Part shown: in pieces, positions 33,963 to 45,539 of the stretch
How positions within the stretch are numbered: position 1 is the stretch's first letter
Layout of the letters: each line of letters begins with the position of its first letter
NCBI GenBank assembly: GCA_009193035.1
Contig: SWDT01000044.1
Coordinates: forward strand, 1 to 64,000
DNA length: 64,000 nucleotides
Source of the DNA: Halicephalobus mephisto
Taxonomy: Eukaryota > Nematoda > Chromadorea > Rhabditida > Panagrolaimidae
Direction: 5' to 3'
The notes under the pieces: generated by a model
The model's input: the letters and a program-made list of their open reading frames with translations, nothing else
Database searches by the model: none
What the model was told of the DNA's origin: nothing
Translations under genes and position numbers: made by a program

Positions 33963-35338
33963 TGTTGTCTGAGAAGATTGAGGAATTAGAATTACAAAGT
34001 TGTTCAGATTGTGGTGAAATTTTACAAAATAAATAGTAATGATGAGTGATGACACAGATGAAAATTCGTTTTTCGATTTCTCTATTGGCATGTGCCGTAC
34101 GCGTTTCAGGTGTTTTTTATGGATTTGCATGTCATCGTTCCACTCTTGTGCTAATATAATATACACATTACTACCTACTAATATACGAAATAGGAACATT
34201 AGTTTTTAAAAAATGACAAAGATCTATGAGCACAAAGTTCGGCGAGGGTGAGTTTTTGCGTTATTTTGCATTTTTCGACATATGTTGAGGAAGGTGGTTA
34301 TAAAATCATATTTATATTTATATCCAGAGGCCTAAGGAATATTTTAGGATGGATTTAGACGAAATTTGAAGTAGACAGTTTTTTTAAATTGAAAGCTAGA
34401 AGAATCCTAAAAAGTGTATCATATTAAGCATCAAAAATTTTTATATGAGGAAAAAAATTCAAATCGAAAAATCAAAAAACCGTGCGAAAAAAAAAAACAA
34501 AAAAATCGCTTAACAACGAGCATGTTTCAAGCCAAATATGTCTCAGTTTAAAAACCATCTTACGGTAGATCCCCAAAGGTCTTACCGCGAAAATAAAAAT
34601 GCGCGATTTTCTTGTGTTGAAATTTTCTAGCCATGTTTTTCTTTCAATGGCTTACAAATTTTAATTCCAAACAAAGAAAACTGGCGCATGGAATTTCGTT
34701 GCAAGAACTATGGGAACGATCTGCAAAAATGACTGTTTAAATTTTGGAATGTTTGGCTTAAAATTGCTTCACATTACAATAAATTTTTTGTTTTGTTTTT
34801 TTTCGCACGATTTTTTGATTTTTCGATTTGAATTTTTTTCCTCATATAAAAATTTTTGATGCTTAAGGTAACGCGCTTTTTAGGATTCTTCTAGCTTTCA
34901 ATTCTAAAAAACTGTCTACTTCAAATTTTGTCTAAATCCATCCTAAAATATTCCTTAGGCCTCTGGATATAAATATAAATATGATTTTATAGCCACCTTC
35001 CTCAACATATGTCGAAAAATGCAAAATAACGCGAAATCACACCCTCGCCGAACTTTGTGCTCATAGATCTTTGTCATTTTTTAAGAACTAATGTTCCTGT
35101 TTCGTATATTAGTAGGTAGTAATGTGTATATTAAATTGACATAAAGATAAATCAAAGGCATGTGTTTTAGTAAAGAAATTGCATGATATGTGTACAGCAC
35201 GTGCCAATGAAGAAATTGAAAAATGAACTTCCATTTGTGTAATCATTCATCGCTACTATATATTATACAAATTTTCTACTTAATCTGATCTACTTGGCAG
35301 ACCCCGTTCCTTCTGGTGGTCAAGTCTCTCAGACAACT
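33963..35338. mobile_element. foldback (long inverted repeat) element
   Basis: Two arms in inverted orientation: an inner, well conserved pair (34157 to about 34500 against about 34795 to 35133, near-identical, ending TAATATACACATTAC / GTAATGTGTATATTA) and an outer, more diverged pair (from TGTTGTCTGAGA at 33963 to TCTCAGACAACTTC ending at 35338, with ATTGGCATGTGC against GCACGTGCCAAT). The central spacer of about 290 bases has no open frame. No transposase, so non-autonomous. The element sits between copies of the GTTGCGAGCAAGCTGCG repeat, which suggests insertion into that array. Different divergence of inner and outer arms suggests two nested events or unequal correction. Confidence 0.88.
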
Positions 35339-35339
35339 T

Positions 35340-35605
35340 CTTTTAAACGTTGCAAGCAACTTGCAGGTTTAATTTTGACTTTTTATTCACCGAAATGCTT
35401 AAACGTTGCGAGCAAGCTGCGGAATTAATTTTTTTTATTCACCGAAATGCTTAAATGTTGCGAGCAAGCTGCGAAATTTATTTTTTTATTCACCAATCTC
35501 CCAGAATGTTGCGAGCAAGCTGCGGAATTAATTTTGATTTTTTTATTCACCAATTTGCTTAAACGTCGCGAGCAAGCTGCAGGTTTAATTTTGATTTCCC
35601 GATGT
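35340..35605. repeat. ~62-bp GTTGCGAGCAAGCTGCGGAA repeat, right part
   Basis: Five copies with AACGTTGCGAGCAAGCTGCG and TTTTTTATTCACCGAAATGC. The minus-strand 71-codon Ser/Lys-rich frame is an artefact. Confidence 0.88.
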
Positions 35606-35879
35606 CGACCTCTATAGATTTCAATCCTGATTACTGTCACTGTATTATGTATTTCTTTTTTTGGACAAATATCTCTTTTTAAAAATTCCGGAAATTTTTT
35701 GTAATTTGATCCTTGTTCTCGTTATTGTTTTTTATAAACAAAAATAATAAATGACGTATCGTGTTTGATTTATTTTTTTTTAAATTTTTAAAATTTTTTT
35801 TTTAAATTTTTTTTCAGAAAAATTTTTTTAATTTTTTACGGGTACTGTAGTCGACTTCGGAATTTTAAATTTTTCAAAA

Positions 35880-38800
35880 ATGGTCTTCCAAAGGTTGGAT
35901 TTTTTATTTTTTTTAAATTTTTATTTAAAAATAATTTTAGATTAAAAAAATCGAATTTTTATTTTTTAATTTTCTTCGTTGTGATGATCGGAATAGTAAA
36001 AATCGAACAAATTTTTATTTTCGAAATTTCTCTGGATTCGGATATTTCAGAATTAAAAAAAAATTTTTTTCAAACAAATTCTGAAATTTTTAATTCGACA
36101 AAACCACAGTATTCTGAATCGCCGTATACGGTAAACGGTCACTGTGTGATTCCGAATGTGGTCGAAAAAAAAATGGAAAATGATCCTGAGCGGATTACTT
36201 TGATCCTCCATGTGTCTTTCAACAGACTGGATTCGTCCATCGAGGCCCAGATTTCGAATTGGGACGGCCCGATTTCCCTGGCCGTGGTCTTTCCTCCAAA
36301 ATACTCGCCTCAATCTGAAGAAGTCTTCTGCAGTGCACAATTTGTAAGTTTTATTTTAAAATTCTGAATTTTCTAAAATCTTTAATTTTCTGAAATCTTT
36401 TATTTTCTGAAATTCTAGATTTTTTAAAATTCTAAATCTTCTAAAATCTTAAATTTTCTAAAATCCTTAATTTTTTAAAATATTTAATTTTCTAAAATCT
36501 TAAATTTTCTAAAATTTTTAATTTTTTAAAATTCTAAAAATCCTAAATTTTCTAAAATCCTTAATTTTCTGAAATTCTAGATTTTTTGAAATATTTAGTT
36601 TTCTAAAATTTTAAATTTTAAAAATTTTAAATTTCTAAATTTTTTGAAATCTTCCAGAATATAATTTAGACTTTCGAAATTCTTTTGAATCTCATAAAAA
36701 TTCCTGAAACCGATCTAGAATCACATGGAAGCTTCTGAAGTCCTCCAAAATTCAGTAGAAATTCTTAAATTTGTTTAAAATTTAAATATTTTTAGAAAAT
36801 TAAAATTTTTTTCGAAATTATTTTAATTTTTCTAATATTAGAATTTAAAAAACGAATTTTCAGTTAAAAAATCTTCAAAAAAATGATTCTGATTCCTCTT
36901 TGAAGTTGAGTGCACATTTCTTGCTCCAGAATCAGGAATGTTCAGAATCCGACATAATTCAAAACTACTTTCCTGACGACCTTGACTGTGAAAATTTAAA
37001 TACAGTAATCCCTTCGAAATCTGAAAAAATCAAAGAAATGTCAGAATATCCCGTGAACGAAGCTCGGAATCTCGCCAGAAATGTAAAAAATTTAAAAAAA
37101 ATAAAAAATTTAAAAATTTAAAAAAAATAAAAAATTTAAAAATTTAAAAAAAATAAAAAATAAAAAATTTAAAAAAAATAAAAAATTTTAAAAAAATAAA
37201 AAACTTTAAAAAATAAATTTTAAAAAATTTTTAAATTTTAAATTTAAAAAAAAATAAAAACTTTTAAAAAATAAAAAATTTAAAACCTTTAAAAATTTTT
37301 TTAAAAATAAAAACTTTTGAAATTTAAAAAACCTTTAAAAATTTAAAATTTAAAAAAATAATTTTTAAAACCTTTAAAAAAATTTTAAATTTTAAATTTA
37401 AAAGTTTTTAAAATTCAAAAAATTATAAAATTTTTAAAAATTTTGAAATTTAAAAAAAAATAAAATTTAAAAAATAATTTTTTTTTCAGTTATCTTTGAC
37501 GAATTTTATTTTGATTGCGGATATGGATCATTTGTTCAGTAAAAATTTCGAAAAAAAAATGATTTCTTTGGCGAAAAAAAAACTTTTCAAAGATCCGAAA
37601 ACTGTACTTGTCTACAGAATCTTCGAAGTTGTGGATAACGTCACAAATTTGCCAGAAACGAAAAAAGATTTATTAAATTTATACAAAAAAAATCAAGCTC
37701 AAGAATTTCACAAATATTACGGTGCTCATTCCATCAAGGACCTCCAGCAGTGGTTCGAAAAATCCCAACATCCAGAAAACAACACTGAAATCCAATTTTA
37801 TCAAAAGTTTGTTTTTTTTAATTTACAATTTTTCAAAAATTTAAAAAATATTTAAAAATTAAAAAATTACAATTTTTTGAGAATTTAAAAAATTACAATT
37901 TTTTGAGAATTTAAAAAATTACAATTTTCCGAAAATTTAAAAATTTACAATTTTCCAAAAATTAAAAAAATTACAATTTTCCGGAAATTAAAAAATTATA
38001 ATTTTTCGAAAATTAAAAAAATATTTTAAAATTAAAAAATTACAATTTTTTGAGAATTTTAAAATTCATAATTTTTTGAAAATTTAAAACATATTTTAAA
38101 ATTAAAAAGTTACAATTTTTCGGAAATTTAAAAATTACAATTTTTTGAAAAATTTAAAATTCATAATTTTCCGAAAATTTAAAACATATTTTAAAATTTA
38201 AAAAGTTACAGTTTTTTGAGAATTTAAAAATTCATAATTTTCCGAAAATTTAAAAATTTACAATTTTCCAAAAATTTAAAAATTTACAATTTTCCGGAAA
38301 TTAAAAAATTCATAATTTTCCGAAAATTAAAAAAATATTTTAAAATTAAAAAGTTACGGTTTCTCAAAAACTAAAAAATTTTTAAAAATTCTGAAATTTA
38401 TAATTTTTCGAAAATTTTTAAATTTATAATTTTTTGAAAATTTTAAAAATATTAAAATTTAAGTGAAAATTCTAGAGTAATTTGATTTTTTAAATACAAA
38501 AGTAAATTTTTTCAGATACAAATCTCTGCATTGGGAACCTCAATTTGTTTCTCTCAGAACGATCCCCTTCCACGACACCAGCTTCTACTACTCCACCAGG
38601 GACAATACCGTACTGGTAAGAGTAACTGAATAATTATTTATTTTTACTTTTTTTAAATTTACTTTTTTTTTAATTTAATTAATTTCTTATTCTAATTTTT
38701 TTTTAATTTATTATTTTAAAATTTTTAATTTTTTCCTAAATTTATTATTTTTTTTAAAATTATTTTTTCAAATTTACTTTAAAGTTTTTAAAATTATTAT

Positions 38801-39323
38801 TTATTATTTTTTTTATTCTTTTTAAAATTATTATTTATTTTTTTTTATTTTTTAAAATTNNNNNTTTTTATTTTTTAAAATTATTATTTATTATTTTTTT
38901 TTATTTTTTAAAATTATTATTCATAATTTTTTTATTTTTTTAAAATTATTATTCATTATTTTTTTATTTTTTTAAAATTATTATTCATTATTTTTTTATT
39001 TTTTTAAAATTATTATTTTTTTTTTATTTTTTAAAATTATTTATTATTTTTTTTTTATTTTTATTCTTTTTAAAATTATTATTCATTATTTTTTTTAATT
39101 TCAGAGATGGGAAATGTGCAGAGCCGGTTTCAAATTCGCCATCGTGGATGACGTTTTCATGTTCCATCTGGGAATCAAGAGTTCGAAGGAGAGAAAACTC
39201 GTCGATGAAGTCAGACGGAAGGTCCTATTCAAGGCTCGTCAAGCCCTGAGGAAATTTAGAAAAAGAATGGATTTACTTTATCCCAAAACGAAAAATAATT
39301 GTCCGCCTTTCGACAGGTTGTAA
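35880..39323 (+). CDS. family GT49 glycosyltransferase (B4GAT1/LARGE-like, nematode BGNT-1 type)
   Basis: Type II Golgi enzyme; family GT49 members add glucuronic acid or GlcNAc to glycans. Exons: 35880-35893 (14 nt, starts MVFQR), 35941-36343, 36864-37082, 37490-37806, 38516-38615, 39105-39323; 423 aa, phases consistent. Seen: a Lys-flanked signal anchor at about residues 8-30 (KKSNFYFLIFFVVMIGIVK), the conserved YPVNEARNLAR near 200-210, the metal-binding DxD as ILIADMDHLF (D223, D225), and the C-terminal block 'WEMCRAGFKFAIVDDVFMFH' with His372. These match the order in B4GAT1. The first exon has a weak donor (GTTGGA) and a 47-base intron; without it the protein would start at an internal Met and lose half its anchor. 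The third intron's donor (GTAAAAAA) is weak too. Intron 5 contains an assembly gap. Acceptor substrate cannot be told from sequence. Confidence 0.88.
36365..36855. repeat. ~28-bp TTTTCTAAAATCTTAAA repeat in GT49 intron
   Basis: Up to twelve degenerate copies of AATTTTCTAAAATCTTTAAT. The other introns (37083-37489, 37807-38515, 38616-39104) are likewise low-complexity: TTTAAAAAAAATAAAAA, AATTACAATTTTCCGAAAAT and TTTTTTTAAAATTATTATTC units. Confidence 0.8.
38860..38864. other. assembly gap (5 N)
   Basis: Five unresolved bases within a TTATTTATTATTTTTTT repeat in intron 5 of the GT49 gene. The array length around it may be wrong. Confidence 0.99.
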
Positions 39324-39349
39324 AAATCGTCGTGAAAGCAACTTTCGTC

Positions 39350-39930
39350 ACGAAATTTTTTGAAAATTGTAATTTTCTTCATTTACTTCTACGGGTAGAA
39401 CTTTACGTGATAATCGAAAAGAGAAAACATGAATATTCTAAAATTTTCAAACCACCTCTCGCCACGAAAGTCTTTGAAAAAAACAAGTTCTTTCATCCGC
39501 CAATACTAGTGGGATCTAGTCTAAAAATCAATCTAAAAATGAGAACTCAACTCTTTTCACCAAAGTCCCTGAAAACCACCGTAATTGCTTTCATTTACTG
39601 GCATTGATGGGATGTAGCCTAAAAACAACCTCAGAAATGAGTTCCCACCACGAAAGTCCCTGAAAACCAACAGATTCTTTCATCTAAGAGCTGGAGTCTC
39701 TCCTAGCCTGAAAGTGAATCTGAAAAGAAACCAATTCCCACCACGAAAGTCCCTGAAAACCACAGTAATCCGTCGATCTGCGGTGGGAGTGGAAGCCACG
39801 GAACAAGTAGCCGAAGTGCAGTCGGAACAACCCAGGGACACCCGGACCGCACCAGGTGCTCTTCCTCTACTCCCATCTTCCTTCCCGAATTAATCCAACC
39901 ACCACTATCCATTCCCATTACTGTAAAAAA
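39350..39930 (-). repeat. dispersed repeat, copy 2 (inverted relative to 25.16-25.74 kb)
   Basis: Reverse complement of the 25160-25742 element along its whole length, with only scattered differences. It starts about 27 bases after the GT49 stop codon and so probably forms part of its 3' UTR. The two copies enclose 13.6 kb. Confidence 0.85.
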
Positions 39931-40102
39931 GTTGCTATTATACTTTAAATACATTACGGTAATGACTACTGTAATTATCTGGGGGGAATCGTTTATCGAT
40001 CAGATAAGGCAACTTGAGCAAAGTGAAAAAATCAAGCTTGAAAAAAAAAAACAAAAATGACTATTGCAGTTTAAAAAAGATCTGATTTCTCTAGACGAGA
40101 AT

Positions 40103-42466
40103 CTAGATGTGCTTGTGCTTGGGAAGACCCGAATCTGGTTCTAGAAGGTGCTGTTGTTCTGGAGCGACTTTGTACGGAGGACTCAATTGTTTCGAAGGAT
40201 ATTCGTTGTAGTCATCTCCTCCGGGAGTTGTGGATTTCGTTCCAGAAACATCTTGATCACGAAGCATAGGAACGTTGTTGAAGGAGTTCAGGTAGTTGGC
40301 GAAGAGATGGGCAGTGAGATCTCTGGCGACAATGGCCCCTGCGTGACCTTCTACGAACCTCATTAACAGCACAACGTCTGAAATTCATTAATTAAATAAT
40401 TATAAAATTTTTTAAATTCTAGAAACGAATTTTGCGAAATTTCTAGAATTTTAATTTCCATATTTTTGAATTTCTTTGAGATTCTGGTAAATTCTAGAAA
40501 TTTTCAGTTTTCTACAAGATTCTGAAAATTCCTAGAAGCTTCTGAATTCCTAAGTTTTTAATTAAACTTCAAAAATCCTCAGAATTACCTAAAATAATTT
40601 AAACTTCCGGAAATCGACAACTAGAATTTCAAAGTTTTTATAAGTTCATATAAAAATTCAAAAACAATGAAATTTTCGAAGTTTATAAAATTCAAAAACT
40701 ATGAGATTTTAGAAGTTTATAAAATTCAGAAACTGAGATTTTCGAAGTTTATAGAAGTTTATAAAATTCAGAAAATTTTAATCCAAACAAACCTGGGCAT
40801 AGAGCAACATTGGCGAATCTTCGGATGACATTCATGGTGTCAGGGCTTCTGTGGAGATCAGAAAGTTTGTCTTGGTTGAGAAGATTGATGATTGTTCGTT
40901 CTCTAGCTCCAGGAGGAACTAGGGTGACCAGAGTGTAGAAGAAGTTGATGATTGTCGAGATCAGAACGAAGGCAAACCAGAACCAGATGAAGAGATAAAT
41001 TTTTTCGTTGAACATGTTTATCATCAAAACACATTGGACCGTGTAATTGTGGAGATTCGCGAGTCTTCTGACTTGGAAGTCGCAGAGGGTGACCCTGGGG
41101 AAGACGTGGGTGTCCATCCAGTCCTGGCCCTGGACGAGCTGCAGCATCGTGTCCAGTCCCCAGAAGCTGTAGGTGGTCCCCAGGAAGCTGTTCAAAATCA
41201 CAAATTGGACAAAGACATTCAAAACATATAAAAATTTGATGAAAACGTATAAAGTTGAAACATAGGACCCCAGATGACGTCCGACTCTGAACAGCAGCAC
41301 TCGTCTCGGGATTCTCCTGGATTCGTTGATTTCCAGAGTTTCGGAAATATAAGAAGCAAGTTTCTCAACTTCGTCCTTCCTGTCAGCGGATCTCAAGGAC
41401 CTAAGTTTGGCCGCATCCGCGATCGCCGTTCTCAAATCCAGTCCGCTCTGCTGATGAAGCGTCTTCCACAGCCAATTCGGGAGATAAAACATGACTGCCT
41501 GAAGTGCCAGCATTATCGGAACCCACTGATAATATCCAAATTCTTTTTCTTTTCGTTCATCGTGATCAACGGGAATTTCGTCAAGAAGTGGAACATAGTA
41601 GGTGTTCTGGATGAAGCAGTAATCCTCAACGTATTGTTCCCATCCGCCTTTGAATTCCGTCGGCATCCAGCATTGAATCGGGGACCCTACATATCTGAAA
41701 ACATAATTACAGCAAAATTACGTCATTGTAAAAGTAATTAGGGCAAAATCAAGTCGTTATAAAAACAACCATGTTCAATTTGGCGAAATGTGAATTGGCG
41801 GTTTTCTCTTTTTGCCAAAAACAACGATTTCGTAACAAAATCTTTTTTAAAATTATTTCAAAAAATTGTGATTTTTAATTATTGCATTAGTTACGGTAAT
41901 TTTCGAAATTGTTTTAAATGTTAGTTTTACTAGTAGATGCGATTTGGATATAAGCCTAAGCCAAAAGTGGTATTTTGATTTCAAACACATAAGCCTAAGG
42001 ACATCAACTTCGTGTTGTGTAATTCCAAGTCTAAAAGTATCAAGTTTAGACTAAAAATAAGAATTTAAAAATATTAAATTTAGGCCAACGACACAAGCCT
42101 AAGGCTGAAATCACACATATCTACAAAACAACCCTAAAAAACTCAATTCCATTCTAAATTGCCCCAGGGCATTGATTCCAGTTACCGTAAATAACTCTCA
42201 ATAAATCAATCCAAAAAAGTTTAAACAAATTTTAAATTTAAATTTTTTAATTTTTTAAATAACTTTGGCGAAATGTGGACAAATGCCAATTCACATTTCG
42301 CCAAAGTTACATTTACAAAAACTTACTGTTTAGCTGAAACCATTGTCGCAAAAAAAGCCAATAATGTCGCAGTTACGAAATAATTTAATCGGTCGACGGG
42401 ATCGTCAAATTGCTGCGGTCGAAACCATTTATTTATGGCTTCGTCGAGGAATGGAATCCCCAACAT
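40103..42466 (-). CDS. innexin gap-junction protein
   Basis: Four-pass plasma-membrane protein forming invertebrate gap junctions. Exons on the minus strand: 42466-42327, 41694-40793, 40377-40103; 438 aa. Seen: start MLGIPFLDEAINKWF, first transmembrane segment 'LNYFVTATLLAFFATMV', loop 1 with two cysteines (SPIQCW and EDYCFI, 17 residues apart), the family motif YYQWVP before TM2, loop 2 with cysteines in 'RVTLCDFQVRRLANLHNY' and TVQCVLM, TM4 'YLFIWFWFAFVLISTI', and a C-terminal tail from LLMRFVEGHAGAIVARDL onward, rich in Pro and charged residues. By memory it resembles C. elegans INX-3, but the orthologue was not determined. The acceptor TTTATTTCAG at 42484 lies 17 bases before the ATG, a likely trans-splice site. 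Confidence 0.96.
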
Positions 42467-42519
42467 TTTGCCTTGTTAGTCTTCTGAAATAAAAATTTAT
42501 AAAATAGTACAAAAATGTT

Positions 42520-43115
42520 TAATTTAAAACATATTCAAAAAAGTAAAAAAAGTCAATAAAGACTTGAGGGTCTTGGTCAACGTTCACGCAGATTTGTGTA
42601 CTCAGGACGAGTTCTGTGGCCAGGTTTCCATCTGTCATGACTGATCTCTTGAATAAAAATAGAGATACCAGATCGACATAATTGGCATATTTTACGGAAA
42701 TTTCGATTTTTGTAAAATTAATAAAATAAAAAAGTAGACCAAAGGCCTGCACGACGGTTATTCTTTATTTCCAAAAATTATCTTATTTCTTTTTTATATT
42801 AATTTTTAAATAATTAAATTAACTTAATATCTCAATTAAGTAAGAAAAAATTAATTTAAAAAGAATTTCGAAATTAGAAAAAACTGAAAAGGAAAAAAAC
42901 AGGGAATAAATGCCGCTGGGAGGCTGCACGACGGTTATTCCCCTTTATTTCCCAAAAATTATCTCATTTCTTTTTTATATTAATTTTTAAATAATTAAAT
43001 TAACTTAATATCTCAATTAAGTAAAAATAGTGATTTAAAAAAAGAATTTCGAAATTAGAAAAAACTGAAAAAAGGAAAAAAAGGAAAACAGGGAACGAAT
43101 GCCGCTGGGGACCAC
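42520..43115. repeat. ~185-bp tandem duplication upstream of the innexin
   Basis: 42747-42925 and 42928-43110 are two head-to-tail copies (CTGCACGACGGTTATTC, ACTTAATATCTCAATTAAGT, GGGAATAAATGCCGCTGGG). ACTTAATATCTCAATTAAGT is itself nearly palindromic. It may be part of the promoter. The 42519-42752 minus-strand frame has no recognisable domain. Confidence 0.85.
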
Positions 43116-43139
43116 TGTCGTACAGCCAGATTAAGTGAG

Positions 43140-44060
43140 TGGAATTTGACTGGTATGTTTTTTATAAAGAAAAATTAGTCAAAACTGGTCTGATGGCCAA
43201 GTTCAATTTGTTAAAACTGGCCTAAATATGAAAATTAACAAAATACATAAATTTGATTGAAATATTCATTTTTGTAAAAAATGAAATTTAGAAATACAAA
43301 AATTCTACAATACCAATTCATTAATTTTTTAAAGATAAATTTGTCAAAATCGTACTGTAAGCAAAAATAAGCCGGTTTCACTAATTTGAATTTTTTCTAA
43401 GATTACTGTAGGTGAGAAACGAACCACATGAGGTTTGATTGGCAGGTTCGATTTTCTAGAAAAAATCAGATTTGTCATGTCTGGCCTAAAGACGGATCTG
43501 AACAAAACCAGACTTCATCGACTTCGGCCAAATCTGAATCGTCAAAATTGTTCAAGATCAAAAAAAAAATAAATTTGATTGCCATGGACGATTTTCAAAG
43601 GCCCGATTTGTCATGACTGACCTACAGGTGGAAACGAACAAAGAACGCAAATCATCGGCATCGAAGAAAGCTTTAAAACCAGGCTTTGATTTGTCAAAAA
43701 TGACCTACAGACAGAAACAAACAAAACGCACAAATCCGGTCGGCAGAATACGAATCTGATGACCAGGTCTCGATCCCATGTTTGGCCACGTGTGAAAACC
43801 CGAAAGATGCGTCTCGACCAGAGCGAGTCTCGATCCGGCACATCTGATCTCTCGGGTAGAACCGGAGATAATGAGTAAGTGTGATTGACGTGAGTTTTGC
43901 AAAACTATAATTTTGGAAAAACTGGTCCAAGTGGAGAATATCGCAAACTTGACTGACAGTGTTTCGAGAAAACTTAAATTTGGCAAAACTGGCCTACATG
44001 TGGAAATAGATCATCTGATGGCCATTTCCAGAAGGCCAAACCTGGTGTAAACGGAAAACA
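43140..44060. repeat. decayed ~110-bp repeat, ACTGGCCTACATGTGGAAAT core
   Basis: Eight or so weak copies of TTTGTCAAAACTGGCCTACA followed by G(A/T)GGAAA(C/T). Base composition is more balanced than in neighbouring arrays, so many short frames are open on both strands; none has a domain. Confidence 0.6.
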
Positions 44061-44099
44061 GGACTCAATTTGCATAGTGTGATTTTTGTAAAAAAATTA

Positions 44100-44670
44100 A
44101 TTTATCAAAATAGGCCTAAATTTGAAAATAGAATCTGTTGAGTAAGCTTCGATCCTTCATGAACAGAACTGTCGATTTTTCGAAGTTTTCAATTTTAAAA
44201 CTTAATTTTCTCAATTTTCAAATTCGAAATTTTTGATTTCTAACTAATTCGAATTCGATTTTAGACTTCTAACTAATTCGAATTCGATTTTAGACTTCTA
44301 ACTAATTTGGTTTGAATTTGAAGCTTTGATTTTGGAATTTGAATCAGCTCGAAATCAGATTCGAAATGGACAGTTTTGGTCATGAGTGAATTCTCGTCTA
44401 GATGGACCGCTCGCGCAGGTCTGATCGGCACTGACAATGCTGACCTAGCCTTGGATCAATAAATTCGAAACAATAAAAATTTCAATAACAAATGTGCCGG
44501 ACGATCCCGAGAAGGATAATTTCACGATCCATTATGAAAACCACAAATCTTCTTGAATAAATAAATTTTAAACAAAAAGTAAATAAACTTAAAAATTGTC
44601 AAATTTATTTAAAATCCTAGAAAATTTTATTTTTAATAAATTTCGAAATTTAAAAAGTTATAATTTTGAA
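44100..44670. other. intergenic, no gene seen
   Basis: 44220-44310 contains two copies of CTAACTAATTCGAATTCGAT. 44370-44560 is of mixed composition without an exon. Confidence 0.4.
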
Positions 44671-45060
44671 AATTTGAATTTTTGAATTCCCGCGCAGGAG
44701 CGAGAAAAAATTAAAAATGGAAAAACTGGCGATTTTACAGAAATCAATTTTTTTTAATTTTTAGGATAATCCTAATTTCCTAGAATCCTTTAAAATTTCG
44801 TGTTAGGAGAATTTTGAAAATTTGAATTTTTGAATTCCCGCGCAGAAGCGAGAAAAAAATTAAAAATGGAAAAACTGGCGATTTTACAGAAATCAACTCG
44901 TCCTGTCTCCACTCTCTCTTTTTCCACTTTTTACCTAAATTTCTGAAATTTCTAAAAAATCTAGAAATTCGCGTCGAGACAACTTTGTTAAAAAAATTCA
45001 TATATGATTTTCACAATAAACTCGTTCTAAAAATCGTCCCAAGACCATTTCGCAAAAATT
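44670..45060. repeat. duplicated GAATTCCCGCGCAGGAGCGA segment
   Basis: An 85-base segment occurs at 44672-44757 and 44815-44900 almost unchanged (TTGAATTCCCGCGCAGGAGC, AAATGGAAAAACTGGCGATT). A diverged third copy lies in an apb-3 intron at about 55573 (TTGAATTCCCGCGCAAAAGG). 44940-45060 carries TTCGCGTCGAGACAACTTTG, related to the GGGACC repeats. Confidence 0.8.
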
Positions 45061-45144
45061 TCCGATTTTTAAACATACAATTGATTACGAAATAATCGCC
45101 TAAAATTAAAAATTATCATTTTTTTAAAATTTTGAATTTTTAAG

Positions 45145-45465
45145 TGTGATTTTTGATGCCAAAGAAAACAAAAAAATTGAAGAAGAATAATGACATGAAC
45201 AGACATATCGGGCCAGAATGCCGAGTGACCATCCACTTTCTCCTGCAGCTTGGCCTGGAAAATCGGGTCGACACACTGACCGTTCTGTCGCGCAGCCCCG
45301 GTTGTTTGCACTCGATCTGGCAAACGGGGCATTGGCAGCGACGAACCGCTAATGCGGGCCTTTCGACGAAAAACAAGGGTTCTGATTTTAGGCTTAACAT
45401 TCGCGCATATTATGAAACAACTGTTCCTGGGGGAAATGTCGGAAGTTCTTTTTTCTAAATAACAG
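45145..45465. other. GC-balanced open block, coding status unknown
   Basis: Clearly less AT-rich than its surroundings, with three long overlapping frames: plus 101 codons ('GPECRVTIHFLLQLGLENR'), minus 87 ('GQCVDPIFQAKLQEKVDG') and minus 86 ('RCQCPVCQIECKQPGLRD'). None matches a family I know and splice partners are missing. Could be an exon, a pseudogene or a foreign insert. Confidence 0.3.
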
Positions 45466-45539
45466 TCATTTGGGATAAAATGTCTGAGGATTCGAGAGAT
45501 CCGATAAACAATTTTTAGATCGGCTTTCTGAGTCCCGTT

